Of a stretch of 64,000 nt of DNA, positions 46,529-58,985 are shown in pieces. Under the pieces are notes generated by a model, which made no database searches, was not told the origin of the DNA, and saw only the letters and a list, made by a program, of their open reading frames with translations. Within the stretch, counting starts at the first letter, position 1. Every line of letters begins with the position of its first letter. The position numbers were made by a program, and so were the translations under genes. The stretch spans positions 4,588,001-4,652,000 of the forward strand of contig OX388341.1 in assembly GCA_947579665.1 (NCBI GenBank). The letters run 5' to 3'. Origin of the DNA: Sympetrum striolatum (Eukaryota > Arthropoda > Insecta > Odonata > Libellulidae).

Positions 46529-49500
46529 ATTATCAAACAACCTACTGGCTTTAAAAAATGTCAAAATAATCAATAATGATACTACCAAATATCATTAATT
46601 GAGGTCAAAATATTTATAAATTTACTTATTTTATGAGGAAATAACAAGTTCTATATCATTTTTGTTACAATACAAGCCACTCATAGTATTTAGTTAACAG
46701 CTATTCTTAAATATTCAACAAATAAAGCTTTATGTTAATGAACAGGGAAGGAAACCCTCATAATATTCTACTCAGGCCAACGTTGCAAATGATAACAAGC
46801 ATTCAATTCAAAGCTTCATTTGAAGATCAAGAACACAACTGACAAAACTATTCTACCATTGAGTGCAACGAAGAGTAATTTCAACCCACTTATGAAGACG
46901 TCAATGAAAATCTATTTATCCTTTAACATTGCTGATGTTTACAAATCTATAAATAAGCACTTGTCAATTAAAAACCAAAATTTTCTAAATAACAAGAACA
47001 GAAGAAAACAAGGGGTATGCATCATAACCTAAAAAATATTCAATGTTCTGAAAACGTAATTAACAGCGTGCGGATGCACGATTGATAATAGCCTAGAGCA
47101 GGTTATCTGGAAGAGCGGAAAGAAGCAACGTCTACTCTCGTTCAGGATTCTCAGCGAATACATTTTACATTTTCATCAAGTGTCCCTCTATTGAGACGCC
47201 TATAAATAACAAAAGCAACTCGAAAACAACACATACTACCAACCTTTAAAGATAAACCTTTTTGCCTTTCGTCAATTTGACAAATGTTCTAAAGGTAATT
47301 TGCATCTTTGGAGTTAAAATTCTTAGAAGAAGAACTACGTAATGAGTCACCTGCACCCTCTCAAATATTTCCCTACATATTCAATAATTAAACATTGTAA
47401 TAATTTTAATTTCTAAATGTTAATTCATGCTAAAGTCATTTGATAAATATTTAAAATCTTGAAAAACATTTTCTCCCAAACAGTTGTCCTATGTAAAATG
47501 AATTCAAACTAATTCATAAATAAATTGTTGAATATTGTTGTACACCCAATAAAGTGAACTTTAAATGAATTAACACCTAAAATTGCAAAATACTGACATT
47601 GATAACGAAAGGGTCTTGAATTGTAAAATAAGATGCAAATAGTAGTTATTGACCTGTGCCAAAATGAGAGTTTGCACTATGAACCTATTGTTTGTTGAAA
47701 TACTTTCCTAATAGCAAAAGAACATAATGAAATGTTGAGAGATAAAGAAAAATTAAATTAAATTTGAGAATATTCAGTTATAAAGCAACTACAGAAGATT
47801 TTGAACAATTATATAAAGATATTCAGCAGTTTATAACATGTGATGAAGATATTGTTTGAAGTGAAATGAATTCCATAATATTAATAAAGCTAGAAGACAA
47901 CTTGACACTCAAAGAACAATCTGAGTAACAATATAAGAATCCGAGAAACAATCAAGGATAAAAAGTACCTAATGCACTTAAACTGTGTAGCCATATAATG
48001 GGAAATGCAAGAAAACCAAATAAAATCCAATCAAATAAAGAGGAAATTTGAAACCAATAAAAACATATTGAAGTACCGTAGAAGAGACTAAGGAAACATG
48101 TAAAGACAGCTCTCCAAAGGCAAAGTATTAAGAAGTGCAATTCACAGAAGTGAAAAGTGAAAGTCAAACACATGAACTGTACACTAAAACCAGCAACTCT
48201 TTTAAGCGGTATTCCTCTGAATAACTTTAAAATATTGAACCCCATAAGTATTTGGAAAGAAGAACTAAATTCAACAAAATATAATAATAAAAAGAGAAGG
48301 AAAGGAACAATTGTTGTGATATGATTTCTAAACAATAACTATCTAATTTTCACAATGTTATTTAATTCCTCTTTGTTTGCGTGAATCAAGTTGCTTAAAT
48401 AATTACTGATACTCATTAAAAATCACTCTTCCAGAGATCAATTATCAAATAAGAGATCTGTATGAACTATCAAAATTACTGATGTTAAAATAATTAAGAA
48501 TTTTCACATCATAAAAAATTCGATAATATATATATTATATCTAATGAATCTAATGAAAACAACAAAATACCTGAAGATATGTAAATAAATAGCAACCCAA
48601 TGTAATATATACATGCAGACCCTTGGACATGAAAATAAAGCGCCTTAGATGTTGGCATAACAAAATAAAACTTTACAAAATAGGAAAAACAGAAATAAAT
48701 CTCAATGTGATAGGGTTCAAATTCTTTCTTGAGCTATCTTGAGCATTAAATAGAATTTAGAGTTGTGAAAACTTTCAAGAGATAAATAAAGTTCTGCAGA
48801 AAACAGTTTAAGAACTCCAGGATATGAGCACTTAACCGAAGAAAATGTTTTAAGTAGAAAATAAATCATAGTGTATGCATAGCCATCCAGAAGCAAAACT
48901 TTAAGTCCTCAATGTCATCTGCTTATTTGCAGCCTAAGTTCCCAAAGAAACCTTAACTTAGAGAATCACTAGAAACCACTGAACACTTTGCACTTGGAGG
49001 ACTTCAATTATTTCACAACCTACACAATGCAATGATTCAGAAATCCTAATCATTATAAAGCATTCATTCCATAAGAGACTCTTTAAAACCAATGAAACAC
49101 TTTTTCTCAAAGAGACCTCCTAGGTTATAGAAATTTCAAGTTATTTTTCTTAAATGTAAATGTAGCCAAGAAATTTTAAGCCCAGAAGGATGTTAAATTC
49201 AGATGACTAACACCTGGGATTTAAAATGCTGACACTTGTAAATGAATGGCCATAATTTTCAAATTAATATACAGAAAATAGTTGTGAGACAGACAGATGA
49301 ATTGAGAATTTGCAACACAAATAGAAACCTCTTCCGTCAGGAATCCAGTGAGCCTAGAACTTGTTCAAACACCTTCCTATAAATCCATTACATTTGATAG
49401 GACTGGCAAACTGAGACAAATTTCAAGAAGATTAAAACAACGTTGAAAAGAAACTATTAAAGACTTGTTAAAACAAACACATAAATAACAGAGTGTAATA

Positions 49501-51295
49501 TGTAACAAATATATTGCAGAACATGCATCAAGATATACTAATCAAACTTGATGAAATCCTTATCATTACCTTCCTCGTGTCAGTTAGGTGTTAAAGGTCC
49601 TTCGCTTCTTTGGAGTGTAAGTTCCCAAAGGATAACTACTAAATGAACGATAATTTAACACTGAATTGTAGAAATGCAGATCATAATAGTCAGACAAAAT
49701 TTAATCTGTAAGAAAGAAACCCTTACTCTCAGAGACTATGTAAAAAGAGCCATAACTATTTTCTCAAAATAAATGCAGTTAGAAACTGTTTTACCTACAA
49801 TAAAAATCTGTTTTACTACAATAAAAAACTGTTTTACCTACAATAAATCCAGAAGGATGTAAACATACTTCATGATAACAATAATTAAAGTTCTGCTTGA
49901 TAAATTTTAAGAACTCCATGACATGAGTATATAATTTTAAAAGATTTTATAAGTACCGAAGAAATCATGGTGCATGTATAGCCATCTTAAATATACAAAG
50001 TCCTCAACATTATTAACTTATTTGGAGTTTAATTTCTTAAAATATCACATAAAAATTTTTCAAAAGGAGCACTTCAAATAGTGCAAAAATAGTGAACAAA
50101 ATGCACTTTTTTCATTACTAATCTCAAATGTATGCTTCCATTAAAGTAAAGAAATATACATATATATTGATATTGATTAATGGAGGAAATTTAAGCAGCC
50201 CCATGGCTCTACTGGCCCAGAGCACTTCATTTAATAATAGAAAAAAATACAAATAGAAGCAAATTTAAGTTTATAACCCTTAAGAGGCTGCGTGGCATAT
50301 TGGGAGTAAGGGCTCAGCCATTTTCAATCTGAAATCTGATATATGTTTATCTAAGTTATTAAATTCTGGGCTTCTCTTTGCCATGTTACTCCTAAGATGT
50401 CTCTGTTCTATCAGATCATTAGTTGTCTTCTGGGTCTCTTTGCATCTCTCTGGATAAAATTTTCTACAGTATAAGTGTAGAATCAGAATTATTACCAAAA
50501 TTAAATTGAGAATGAAAAATTAAAAGACAGAATAATGAAGGGGCGGGAATTCCTAGAGGGTGTATTCTATATGGGTTCTAGCAGAAGAAAAACGATTCCA
50601 AATATTGAAAAAAAGAATTCAAAGCTTTTCCTTCCTCAAGAAAACCTGTTTCCTCTAAGGAAGAGAAACAATTCATGTAGTTAAGTAATGGACATAAATA
50701 CGATGGAAAGTAGATGATATATTACAGAAATTTATGCCTTTTACCTGGTGACTGTAATGAAAATGAAACATTTGTGATTAACAAATTGAATCATTTAGAA
50801 AGAAAGTATGCTTCTACTTAGCTTGGGGTAGATAAATAAATCAATGGTATTCAGGGTTTTGTAACGCAATATACTGCAAAGTCGTTCTTTCATTTGGATT
50901 CGTAGTCCCTCTTTTGAGATACATTGGACCATTGACAGCGGCACAGCATCATCAGACAACATCTATTATTTTTGTCAGCTGTCTCTAACCTGCAACATTT
51001 TTCTCAGCCATACAAAAGATTTTATAAAATTTATTAAGCGTTATGAAGTTCTTAGTTTCATCCAAAAAATATTAATTCTATTAAATAAGAAAGGCTTGAT
51101 GGAATTATTAGAAGAAAATTTCATCGAAATTGATAAGTAAAAACTGAAGAATGCAAACAGACTGAAATTGATTACAAAGAAAACAATATGCCAATGACTT
51201 CTAAAAATGTAAGAATTGTGTTGTATTTGCCAAAACAGCCACCTCTTTCAAAGGAAGATGGTAGTAATACAAACAATTTTTTTAATTCCATTTTT
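46529..51295. other. A+T-rich gene-free stretch
   Basis: About 4.8 kb. The longest frame (minus, 47,952-48,335, 127 codons) is hydrophobic and low in complexity and matches no family I know. Three near-copies of AACTGTTTTACCTACAATAA occur at about 49,786-49,848. Nothing else is recognisable. Confidence 0.45.
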
Positions 51296-51414
51296 GTTCT
51301 CGGGAAGGTGGTCATTTCGTATGATGACGTTTCCGGAAGTCCGACCTGAAGAAGCCAGCAGTACCGCCGCGAAACGTCGTCATATGAAATCTCCACCGCT
51401 GCATTCCCGAGAAC
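51296..51414. other. Foldback with a hammerhead-like core
   Basis: Outer arms pair: GTTCTCGGGAA (51,296) with TTCCCGAGAAC (51,404-51,414), and GGTGG...ATTTCGTATGATGACGT with ACGTCGTCATATGAAAT...CCACC. The inner 13 bp (CGTATGATGACGT against ACGTCGTCATATG) pair with two G-U wobbles. The apical part contains CTGAAGA (51,346-51,352) and, after 18 bases, GAAAC (51,371), the two conserved strands of a hammerhead core in the right order relative to the closing stem. Stems I and II are poorly paired, so activity is doubtful. Such motifs are known from terminal repeats of Penelope-like elements; no protein remnant adjoins it here. Confidence 0.5.
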
Positions 51415-51479
51415 CAACATGGAATACACTACGTGCAGCGAACCCCTTCTAACAAATTCTTTTAAATTTCTATAGAGAA

Positions 51480-53330
51480 TGGTTATGTGATTGCCGAATT
51501 AAAATACAGTACTTACAGAAAACACCAGACAATGACAATCAGTTATTTACAAACCTTTTAATACCTGATGAACATTTGCTTTGATTTTATGAAAATTGTT
51601 ACCAATAATATATGAAAGAAAATTATGTGGAAAAATTAGTAAAAAATAAGACTCATCAACTTCTGAAATTTTATGTCCAAAGAGAAAAGCACTTGTAGCG
51701 TAGCTTGCTATTAGAGAAATAAGTGATCACGTAAAATCAAATTAGATTTTAAATATAGACTGTGCGAACAGGTTTTCAATCTCTTCCCCAGGAATATAAA
51801 CTATCATGTGATCAAGGGGACCAATGTCTGCAATTTGTTTTCAATATAGATGTAATTGGATTCCAAGTAAGGATGTTTACCGTTTTTAATAAGTCAAGCG
51901 GTTTCCCAGGGAAAACATTTTGCAGTGAGGTCCAAATCACCGGCCACTACTGCCCATTGCGATTTTAATCCATTTTATTTAAGTTCCGCATTCTTGCGTG
52001 AAAACAGCATTAGAAATATATTGAACCTATCCTCAATAACTGGGTGCTTTGCAAGGAAACACTAAGAACAGAGTCGCAAAGAATATATCCAAAGTTTAAT
52101 TACAGAAATGGTCTGAGTCCCATTTCCGCAATGAATAATTTGAAGCCGATATAATTTATCTCAAAGCATTTATTATTAACAATTACAATGAAAATATCAG
52201 AAGCTATTAGCATAAAATCTTGGAATCCCACTGATGGAAAAGAAGCACACCAAACTGGAGGAATTCCTGGAAGAATAGAAAGCCTGTATTACATATTACG
52301 ATATAATTTCGAGAATATATATTATTACGATGTAATTTCGAGAATGTAAATTCCATTGGTTTTCTTTAGATTATTCCTAGTCATATTAAAAGAAAGAAAT
52401 CTTTACTGGCAGCCATATAATAGCAATCACTTTCTAAGGTGCTGGCTTGATATGCAGCATATTCTGAGAACATTAACAAAGAGGCTTTTGAATAAAAATA
52501 GTTAGACTCGACATTGTTTAACCTCATCAAGAGTATTTTAATGAATAAAAAACTAAACATTTTTGAACTAATCATTGCAGTTTATAAATAGCCGAGTAAA
52601 TGGAAATTTTTTTAATTCATTTTTGAATCAGCATATCTATAAGTTTTGATTACTATCACAGTTCTGAAAATAATTTTTCTATTGAAAGTTAGGAAAACTA
52701 CATTCAAGCCTTCTTTAGCTTTAACGAGATTAACCTTAAGGACTACAGAAAATTCATTCTAATAATAACATTACTTAGCTACAACACACTTTTAGAAAAG
52801 CTTCAACATCTAAGGAGAGATTTCAAACAAACTTCAAAAAATTGTAATTTACGTACCCAGACGTTTATCCGGAAAAAAGTTCTTCAGGGCGTTGAATTTC
52901 CTGTCGCTTGTTGACAAATTCTCCTTGTTTCTGGAAATCAAACAAAAAATATTAAAACTCATTGGTACAGTTTCGTAGGTAAATGTGTCAATCATTCAGT
53001 TTCTAAAAATTAATTTAAAAAACTCAATTTCTTACAGTTATTAAATAAGAGATTACAAATAGAGAGATTTTGCACGAGTTTCCAAGCCACGTAATGACGT
53101 ATCGTGCACAGCTCGTTATCCCTTTTTTTAAATGGAGGGATTTCGCCAGAAAACTGCAACTGTTACCATAAACCTTTCGGGGGATTGGGACGCTCGCGAC
53201 AGTTGCAATTAACCAGCCCTATAAAACCATGGTGTGACAATGGCATGAAAACCATTGACACGGAAAAGATAGAGAGAGAGACTTTTAAGAAGACTAAATT
53301 TATTCGTTAATGGCTGTCGAGCCTGTCTGT
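51480..53330. other. Unassigned sequence
   Basis: No gene recognised. A direct duplication of TTACGATATAATTTCGAGAA (second copy TTACGATGTAATTTCGAGAA) lies at about 52,297-52,345. Confidence 0.4.
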
Positions 53331-53531
53331 ATTTGTGTGTGTAATACCGGACACTTCAATTTCCCACTCCCTCCAAACGCAAATTCCTCTATCGCCCATT
53401 AAGTGGGCCCTACTTCACAAAGTTTCCCACTCCCCCCAAACTCTAATGCAGGCCTGTTTCACTAACGCCCTTTGTCGGGCCCTTTTCTAAAAAACCTACC
53501 ACCCTTTGACCTGTAAGACGGCGATCCTTAC

Positions 53532-54260
53532 CTTGAGATGTGGGAATCCTCCAGCGGTGGCCGTGCTCAGAGTTCCATCGGCGTACTGAACCTCCTCTTG
53601 AAGTCACTTCACTATTTTCACTATTATGCACTAAAATGACCATAGCTCACAACACTAAAACCACTCACTTTCTTCTCGATCTTCTTAACTGGGGGCTGGA
53701 GATTCCGATGCTCAGCAGAAGCTTCTATCCGTAGGGGAATTCTTTTTTCGTCGTCGATTTTGTCGAGAATGTTTTTAGAACACAGGGAATTCGGCTGGCG
53801 ATCTTCAGAGCTGTCAAAACGTAGACTTTCAGGAAAGAGTTCGATCGGTCATCTCCGCAATTCAACTCTCCGTCATGGATCGAATGGTCCAGATATTTCT
53901 AACTGCAGGAAAACGGCGTGGATTTTGACAGGAATGAGATGATTCCTCCGGTGACTGGTCCTTTGGTTTACTGGAGTTCTTCCGCGAAGCGTTGGGTATT
54001 TCTCTCGGTGGAACTGTCTCGAACTCATTCTCCCGAAAAACAGTCTTGTTTCGAAAGAAAATCTTCCGCGTCAACGTCAGGAGGTGCGGAAGAAACCTCT
54101 TCTGAAGTAATGAGGCAATGGAAGGTCGTCGCCGAGGAGTCTCGAGTAGATCAGGTGTTCGCTGTCGAGGGGTCTCCGCTCGACGTCTCGTCGATCCTCA
54201 CGTTGAGTCGCAGAATGGGATGAGCGCTGATTGCTCGTGGTTTATGTAGGAACGCTGGTG
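53532..54260 (-). promoter_or_regulatory. Candidate promoter and 5' exon of a minus-strand host gene
   Basis: This stretch is richer in G+C and CpG than the rest of the window. Read on the minus strand, a strong splice donor CAAG|GTAAGG lies at 53,532/53,531. One frame before it reads LQEEVQYADGTLSTATAGGF and PHLK, which I do not recognise. A CATAAA box lies near 54,245 upstream of a possible start region (CGCTCATCCCATTC), and a small ATG frame of 70 codons (54,074-53,862) could be an upstream reading frame. A weak ab initio call based on composition and one splice site, without homology. Confidence 0.3.
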
Positions 54261-54329
54261 AGGGAGAATGCTGGGAAGTCGGGGAGGGGAAGAGGGGCGA
54301 CCTGCCGCTCGGACGGATTCGTAGGAATG

Positions 54330-55540
54330 GATCGCTCCTATTTCACTTTTTTGTTCTCTTATACCCATTTTCTCATTTTCAGATAAATATATCGAAAGTC
54401 GAGCGAGGAAATGTTCAAAATAATTAAATTGTCGTAGCCAATTTTAGGTACCTACATATGTATATAGGCTTTTAGTACTTTTCGGTGGAGATTTTCGAAA
54501 TTCGCACGGGGGAAAGCGATTGCTGAATTGCAATTGTAATTCCTTACATTGTATATGTATTACGAGAAATTATCATTCGACTTAAGTTCTGCATGAATTA
54601 TATTCCTTCCTTCGTCGTAATAACTGCAGTCCTTCGAGAACATTAAGAAAGTCGAAAACCAATCAAAAAATTTGTAGACATTTTATCGACAATTCCAAGG
54701 AAGATTTGCTGTTTGTTTTTGAGAGGAACTGAACGAGGGATCCTAATTAAATTTTATATCAAGTGTTTAATTATTCATAAAGTGTTTGAAAACACGTACT
54801 GTTTGCATGTGGTCATTTAGACCAGTTTACGGTTGGGTATTTTTAAACTGCTCTTCCACAGGCATGCAATTCATTCTTCGTAAATGCCATTTTGACGGAA
54901 TGTTATTTAGAGACATTAACGGGCGAATAAGAAAATTTGAAGAAATGAATAGTGGAATACGTTCTCCTCTATTCCACTCCCTAGCTCATTATTCTTCGTG
55001 AGGAATGTTCACTCTAAGGGGTCATTCGAATAGTATTAACATGGCATTTTAAAGTCCCTTTTCTTAGAAATGCAGAGATAATTCCATTGCACTCCAAAAA
55101 TTGTTCTTCGGCGCAAAAATTAAGTTTTGACTGTAGCAAATTCAATTAAACTTCCTGTTGATAAGTTAAGTCTAACGTAATGACGTGCATCCGGAGACAT
55201 TATACCCGAACTTTATGCCAGGCTTAATAGAAGGTGAAATCACGCAAATTCTCGCCTCTGAATTCGACCTTATCTTCGCATAAACGATCGAAGAAATGAA
55301 CATCAGATTCACATTTCTCCGAATGAACGGAGAAGGGAATCGTTGTGAAATGAAGATTTTTTGCAGCGAGGCGAAAGGTGAAATTGGAGTTGCAACATGC
55401 GCAAAGAATTCGACTTAGTGAGGAGGCGACGAACTAAGTAACATGAGTAATTGATGTGTGAAAATTGTGAAATAAACCGATTTTTTGTCATTTTATCGTC
55501 ACATTGGATTAGTGTGATGTCCCTACACTCGTTGCGAAGC
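54330..55540. other. Unassigned sequence
   Basis: No gene or repeat recognised. Composition is intermediate between the CpG-rich block and the A+T-rich flanks. Confidence 0.35.
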
Positions 55541-55542
55541 AA

Positions 55543-55582
55543 GCACCAAAGGAAATAAGAATGTCCGTATTTCCTTGGGTGC
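55543..55582. repeat. Short hairpin
   Basis: GCACCAAAGGAAATA pairs with TATTTCCTTGGGTGC (14 of 15) around a 10-base loop. A second perfect 9-bp hairpin, AATTTGGCA...TGCCAAATT, lies at 56,011-56,035. Neither has a run of T suggesting a pol III stop. Function unknown. Confidence 0.6.
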
Positions 55583-55779
55583 GGGTGTTTTTAAAGAGAT
55601 TCGACCCCCGGAGTGCACTCGTTGAGGGATTGCGAACCTCCTGTTATTTGATTAATACGTTGCATAGCATTTAAAATGGACAGTCATATAAATTTCGCTT
55701 GCACCATACAAAGTGCGACGGTCATTGATAGAATATACCAGAAAATGGGAAATTTGTTCCAAAAAATGTGTTCACTCAC

Positions 55780-55900
55780 GTCTCTCCGCCTCATCCAATT
55801 CAACCGCTTGGAGTCACCAAGGGCGACAACGCCAGGTGCGGTGGCTTCACCTTCGTAGGCGCGGCCACGAGCCTCGTTATCTTAAGTCAGAGCAATTGAC
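55780..55900 (-). other. Possible minus-strand exon with GTGAGT donor
   Basis: On the minus strand GGAGAGAC|GTGAGTGA (donor at 55,779) ends a G+C-rich stretch whose open frame includes ATAPGVVALGDSKRLNWMRR. I recognise no domain. It lies upstream, in the same sense, of the candidate exon ending at 53,532, so the two might belong to one gene. Speculative. Confidence 0.2.
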
Positions 55901-56240
55901 GGAAGCAATGCGTATTTCTCATGCGGCTTCAGAAAAGTATAGGGAAAGAAGTATCCGTGGAAGCATGATGGAATTAAAACCTGCCTTTCATAATGGAATC
56001 TAAAATGCCTAATTTGGCAGTGCAGATGCCAAATTTTGTGCAAGTGATCAGATATTCTTTTAGAGTGATATTTGACTGAAGTTTGAATGGTCTGGCAGTG
56101 TCTGAAGATTGAAAGATGCACTTGAAAGATATGAAATCTATTTCAAACTGAATCTCACGCTAGGTTTCACACTCGCATCCATGAAATGTTTGCAGAACGA
56201 AATAATGCTGATAAGTCAGTGGTTGTCAATTCCAGTGCGC

Positions 56241-56748
56241 GGTAAAAATGCCACGGTTAAAATGTCACACTTTTTGATAGGTAAAAATGCCACAGCAGAA
56301 TTTTCATGGGGGGACATAACCATTTTGAAAATGTTATAAAGACCATTTTGACAACGGCTCATATTGTTGTAGTTACTCCTGTATAGAATGCAATAATCAT
56401 CTTTACGCTATAATACACCATTTGACGACGTTTAAGGCCATATTGCCAATGGAACATGCCATAATTATTAGATCGCATAGCGGCATTGCTTTCCAATTGG
56501 CACTTAAAGATAACTTTGGCTAAAAGCGGATGGGTTGAGTGGGGTGGGCGGGGTTCCTTTAATTAAATCGTATGTAATTGTTGTCACATTCTCTGCACTT
56601 GAAGATAATTTTGGCCGATAAAAGCCGATGGGTTGAGTTGGGTGGCATTTTTACCCGTGGCATTTTTACCCGTGGCAATTTTACCAGTGGCATTTTTACC
56701 AGTGGCATTTTTACCAGTGGAATTTTTAACAGTGGCATATTTACCTGG
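56241..56748. repeat. Foldback of GGTAAAAATGCCAC units with a 15-bp minisatellite
   Basis: The left side has GGTAAAAATGCCAC at 56,241 and 56,280 and a variant GGTTAAAATGTCAC at 56,255. The right side has seven 15-bp units of GGCATTTTTACCAGT type starting at 56,644, 56,659, 56,674, 56,689, 56,704, 56,719 and 56,734, which are the reverse complement. Between them a segment of about 50 bp ending GGTTGAGT(G/T)GGGTGG is duplicated (56,500-56,550 and 56,597-56,645). Because 15 is a multiple of three, a frame runs through the minisatellite as repeated GIFTS-like pentapeptides; I take that as chance. Confidence 0.75.
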
Positions 56749-57147
56749 ATTCGTCAATCCCCGGTGTCCCCGGCCCCGGTGTCGGCACCCGAGCGCAATA
56801 CATATTTCTCCTCTCTCACTTCGAAGCCTTTAATGACGTAATAATGTGTGGTGCCCGGTGGTCGTACACTTTTAGTGCGGCTCAATTCGTACTTTAAGGC
56901 TTAGATATCAGGCGGATATGCAGTAAGACCTCGTTCACGCGTACTTCTTGATGGCACGAACACTAATTACACGATTCAGTCAGATATATTTAGCATCCAA
57001 TGGAGTTTTATTCGCTGAAAAGGAAATTCAGTCAATGCGAATTTCGAAATTGCATCTCGATCAAGATCGCTCATCAGCAAACACGAGTGGGAGATGTTGC
57101 AGACACTGATGTCGACTAACGTGAGAATATCGTCCGTTGCTCGGTGG

Positions 57148-57260
57148 GTAAGGTGACCATAGGTGCCGGTTTGGCCGGGACAGTACCTGTTTTGGGGTGT
57201 TTGTCCCGGTGTCCCGAGAGACTAAACAAAAATACTGGTTTGCACCGGTCTTTGGATTTA
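57148..57260. repeat. Left end of a CCGGGACA-type inverted repeat
   Basis: AAGGTGACCATAGGTGCCGG followed by GGCCGGGACAG and CCCGGTGTCCCGAG. A matching inverted segment lies at 60,170-60,218 (TTTGTCCCGGTTGAGC...TCTGGTCACTTT). AGGTGACCAxA...CCGGGACA ends occur in several arthropod repeats. The two box-B elements lie between these ends. Confidence 0.45.
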
Positions 57261-57804
57261 GGCTATGAAAATAATCAGTTTGTCTTTTAAATTTTGGTCT
57301 TTTTTTTAAACGCTTGTAAAAATAATGGTTGAAACAGCATCTTACATTAAAAATCAGTAATTATGTTTAATACAGTAACTGCAAAAACAAAAAAGGATAA
57401 AATTATTTAGTTAAAGTCAATATATACCATTTTAAACTATTTTAAAAATCAAAGTAATACATTTAATAATTTTCAGCAAAAGTTATCTTTTAATCATGAA
57501 CCGAACAATTTGTAAGCCAACCTACACTTTAGTTCGTTTTCGCTGAGCAGAAAAATGTATTCAATTCCAATTTCCATCTATAATATAAGTGTAGTTCTGG
57601 ATCAACGTAATTTAATGATCGGTTCATTCCTAAATGTCCTCCTGGTCACTCCTTGTTGAGTTTTGCAACAAAATTGTCGGTCATTTTCTTGTACTTTTTT
57701 ATTGTTCTTAATTCACGCTTAAACATTTTTTGTGGTTATGTTTTTGAAATCGGCTTAAAAAACCTTTTTTGCTAAACATCTACATTTTTTGTCCCAATTT
57801 CGCC
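57261..57804. other. Unassigned sequence
   Basis: A+T-rich. If the flanking inverted repeat is a transposon, this would be part of its interior. No transposase signal. Confidence 0.35.
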
Positions 57805-58985
57805 TTGTATACATCGATACATCTATTATATATAGACGCTTCTCCGGATATCTATTATATATAGACGCTTCTCCGGATATACCTATAAGTTATATATATA
57901 TATATAGGGGATCAAAAGTCTAACCATGTTCCACAAGTGCCAACGACTTGAAATTTTTACGACGTATTGGCCATAACGTGTAACCTCCAGGAAAAATCCG
58001 ACTTTGAACCTCGGTGTCATGGATTCGATTCCAGAAGGCCCCAAAGTCGCGATTTTCCCCATAAGATTACATGGCGGGGATTTTCAAAAATTTTTTTGAG
58101 GCACTTCCCGGAAGAGGAGAGATTTGAAATTTAAGGGATCGCTAAATGCCGGGCATATCTAAAGGAAACCATAAAGACGTCTACGAATATTATCCTTGGT
58201 TCGATGCTAGGTCGGGGCAAAAATCGGCCGTTTAAAATGCATTGTGGCGATTTTTAAGATTTTTTTTGGACCCTTTTCCGATGGCATAGAAACTTGAAAT
58301 TTGGTATGAGGTTAGACACCATAAAAATATATCATAATAAAATTTTACATATTCGCTGATGGTCCTTGGTTCGATCCCAGAGGGATATTTAAATTCCTCA
58401 ATGCATTTCTTACGGAGATAACGGAAACAAATTTTAGGTACTTACAGGCGCGATATCGACTTCAAACTTTGCGTATAGAAAGATCAAGTTCATACAAATC
58501 AAACAGTGCAATCACAGCTATCAATGGGTCCTGGGTTCGACACCAGGTGTCTCTGCAATCAGAAGTTGATCCGATATTTAGGAATTATTTTGAAACCTTT
58601 GCCAATAATATAGAAACTTCAAATTCGGCATATAGATAGAGATCATAAATAAATTTCAGAAACATTTTTTAAATTTTAGAGATAGTCCTTGGTTCGAGTC
58701 CAGAGAGCCATTTACATTCGTGAACATTAGAGCGTCTTTTGAGGCAGTTGTAGCCAATATTTTCGCTTGAATTTTCACACATAGCTAGAGATGGTGATCT
58801 TCTTTTTTTCTGCAGAGAAGATCACAGTAAAGACCCGGATTCGATGCCAGACGATGAAATTTCATCGAATTTTAGGAATATTTTCAATCTTTTTTTTTCT
58901 TTTGTGGACCGTCCCGATGTAATGCCGATATGAAATTAGTGTTGTCGATCTGCTTGCAGTATGCAAGCAACATTTTACTCGTACT
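57805..58985 (+). mobile_element. Box-B element, full-length copy 1 of a head-to-tail pair
   Basis: Begins with the linker, here duplicated (ATCTATTATATATAGACGCT and TCTCCGGAT, at 57,819 and 57,848), a TATATA tract and GGGGATCAAAAGTCTAA. Six motifs follow: GGATTCGATTCC (58,021), GGTTCGATGCT (58,198), GGTTCGATCCC (58,368), GGTTCGACACC (58,534), GGTTCGAGTCC (58,691) and GGATTCGATGCC (58,837). Spacings are 177, 170, 166, 157 and 146. It ends in the hairpin GCTTGCAGTATGCAAGC and ACATTTTACTCGTA (58,980). No protein-coding potential. Confidence 0.88.

Noticed and set aside
47952..48335. 127-codon hydrophobic frame on the minus strand
   Set aside because: Low complexity and rich in F and L as expected from A+T-rich DNA; no recognised family, no promoter or splice context. 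Could only be rescued by transcript evidence.
56578..56841. Frame with GIFTS-like pentapeptide repeats
   Set aside because: The frame is open only because the 15-bp minisatellite has a length divisible by three; no flanking coding signal.
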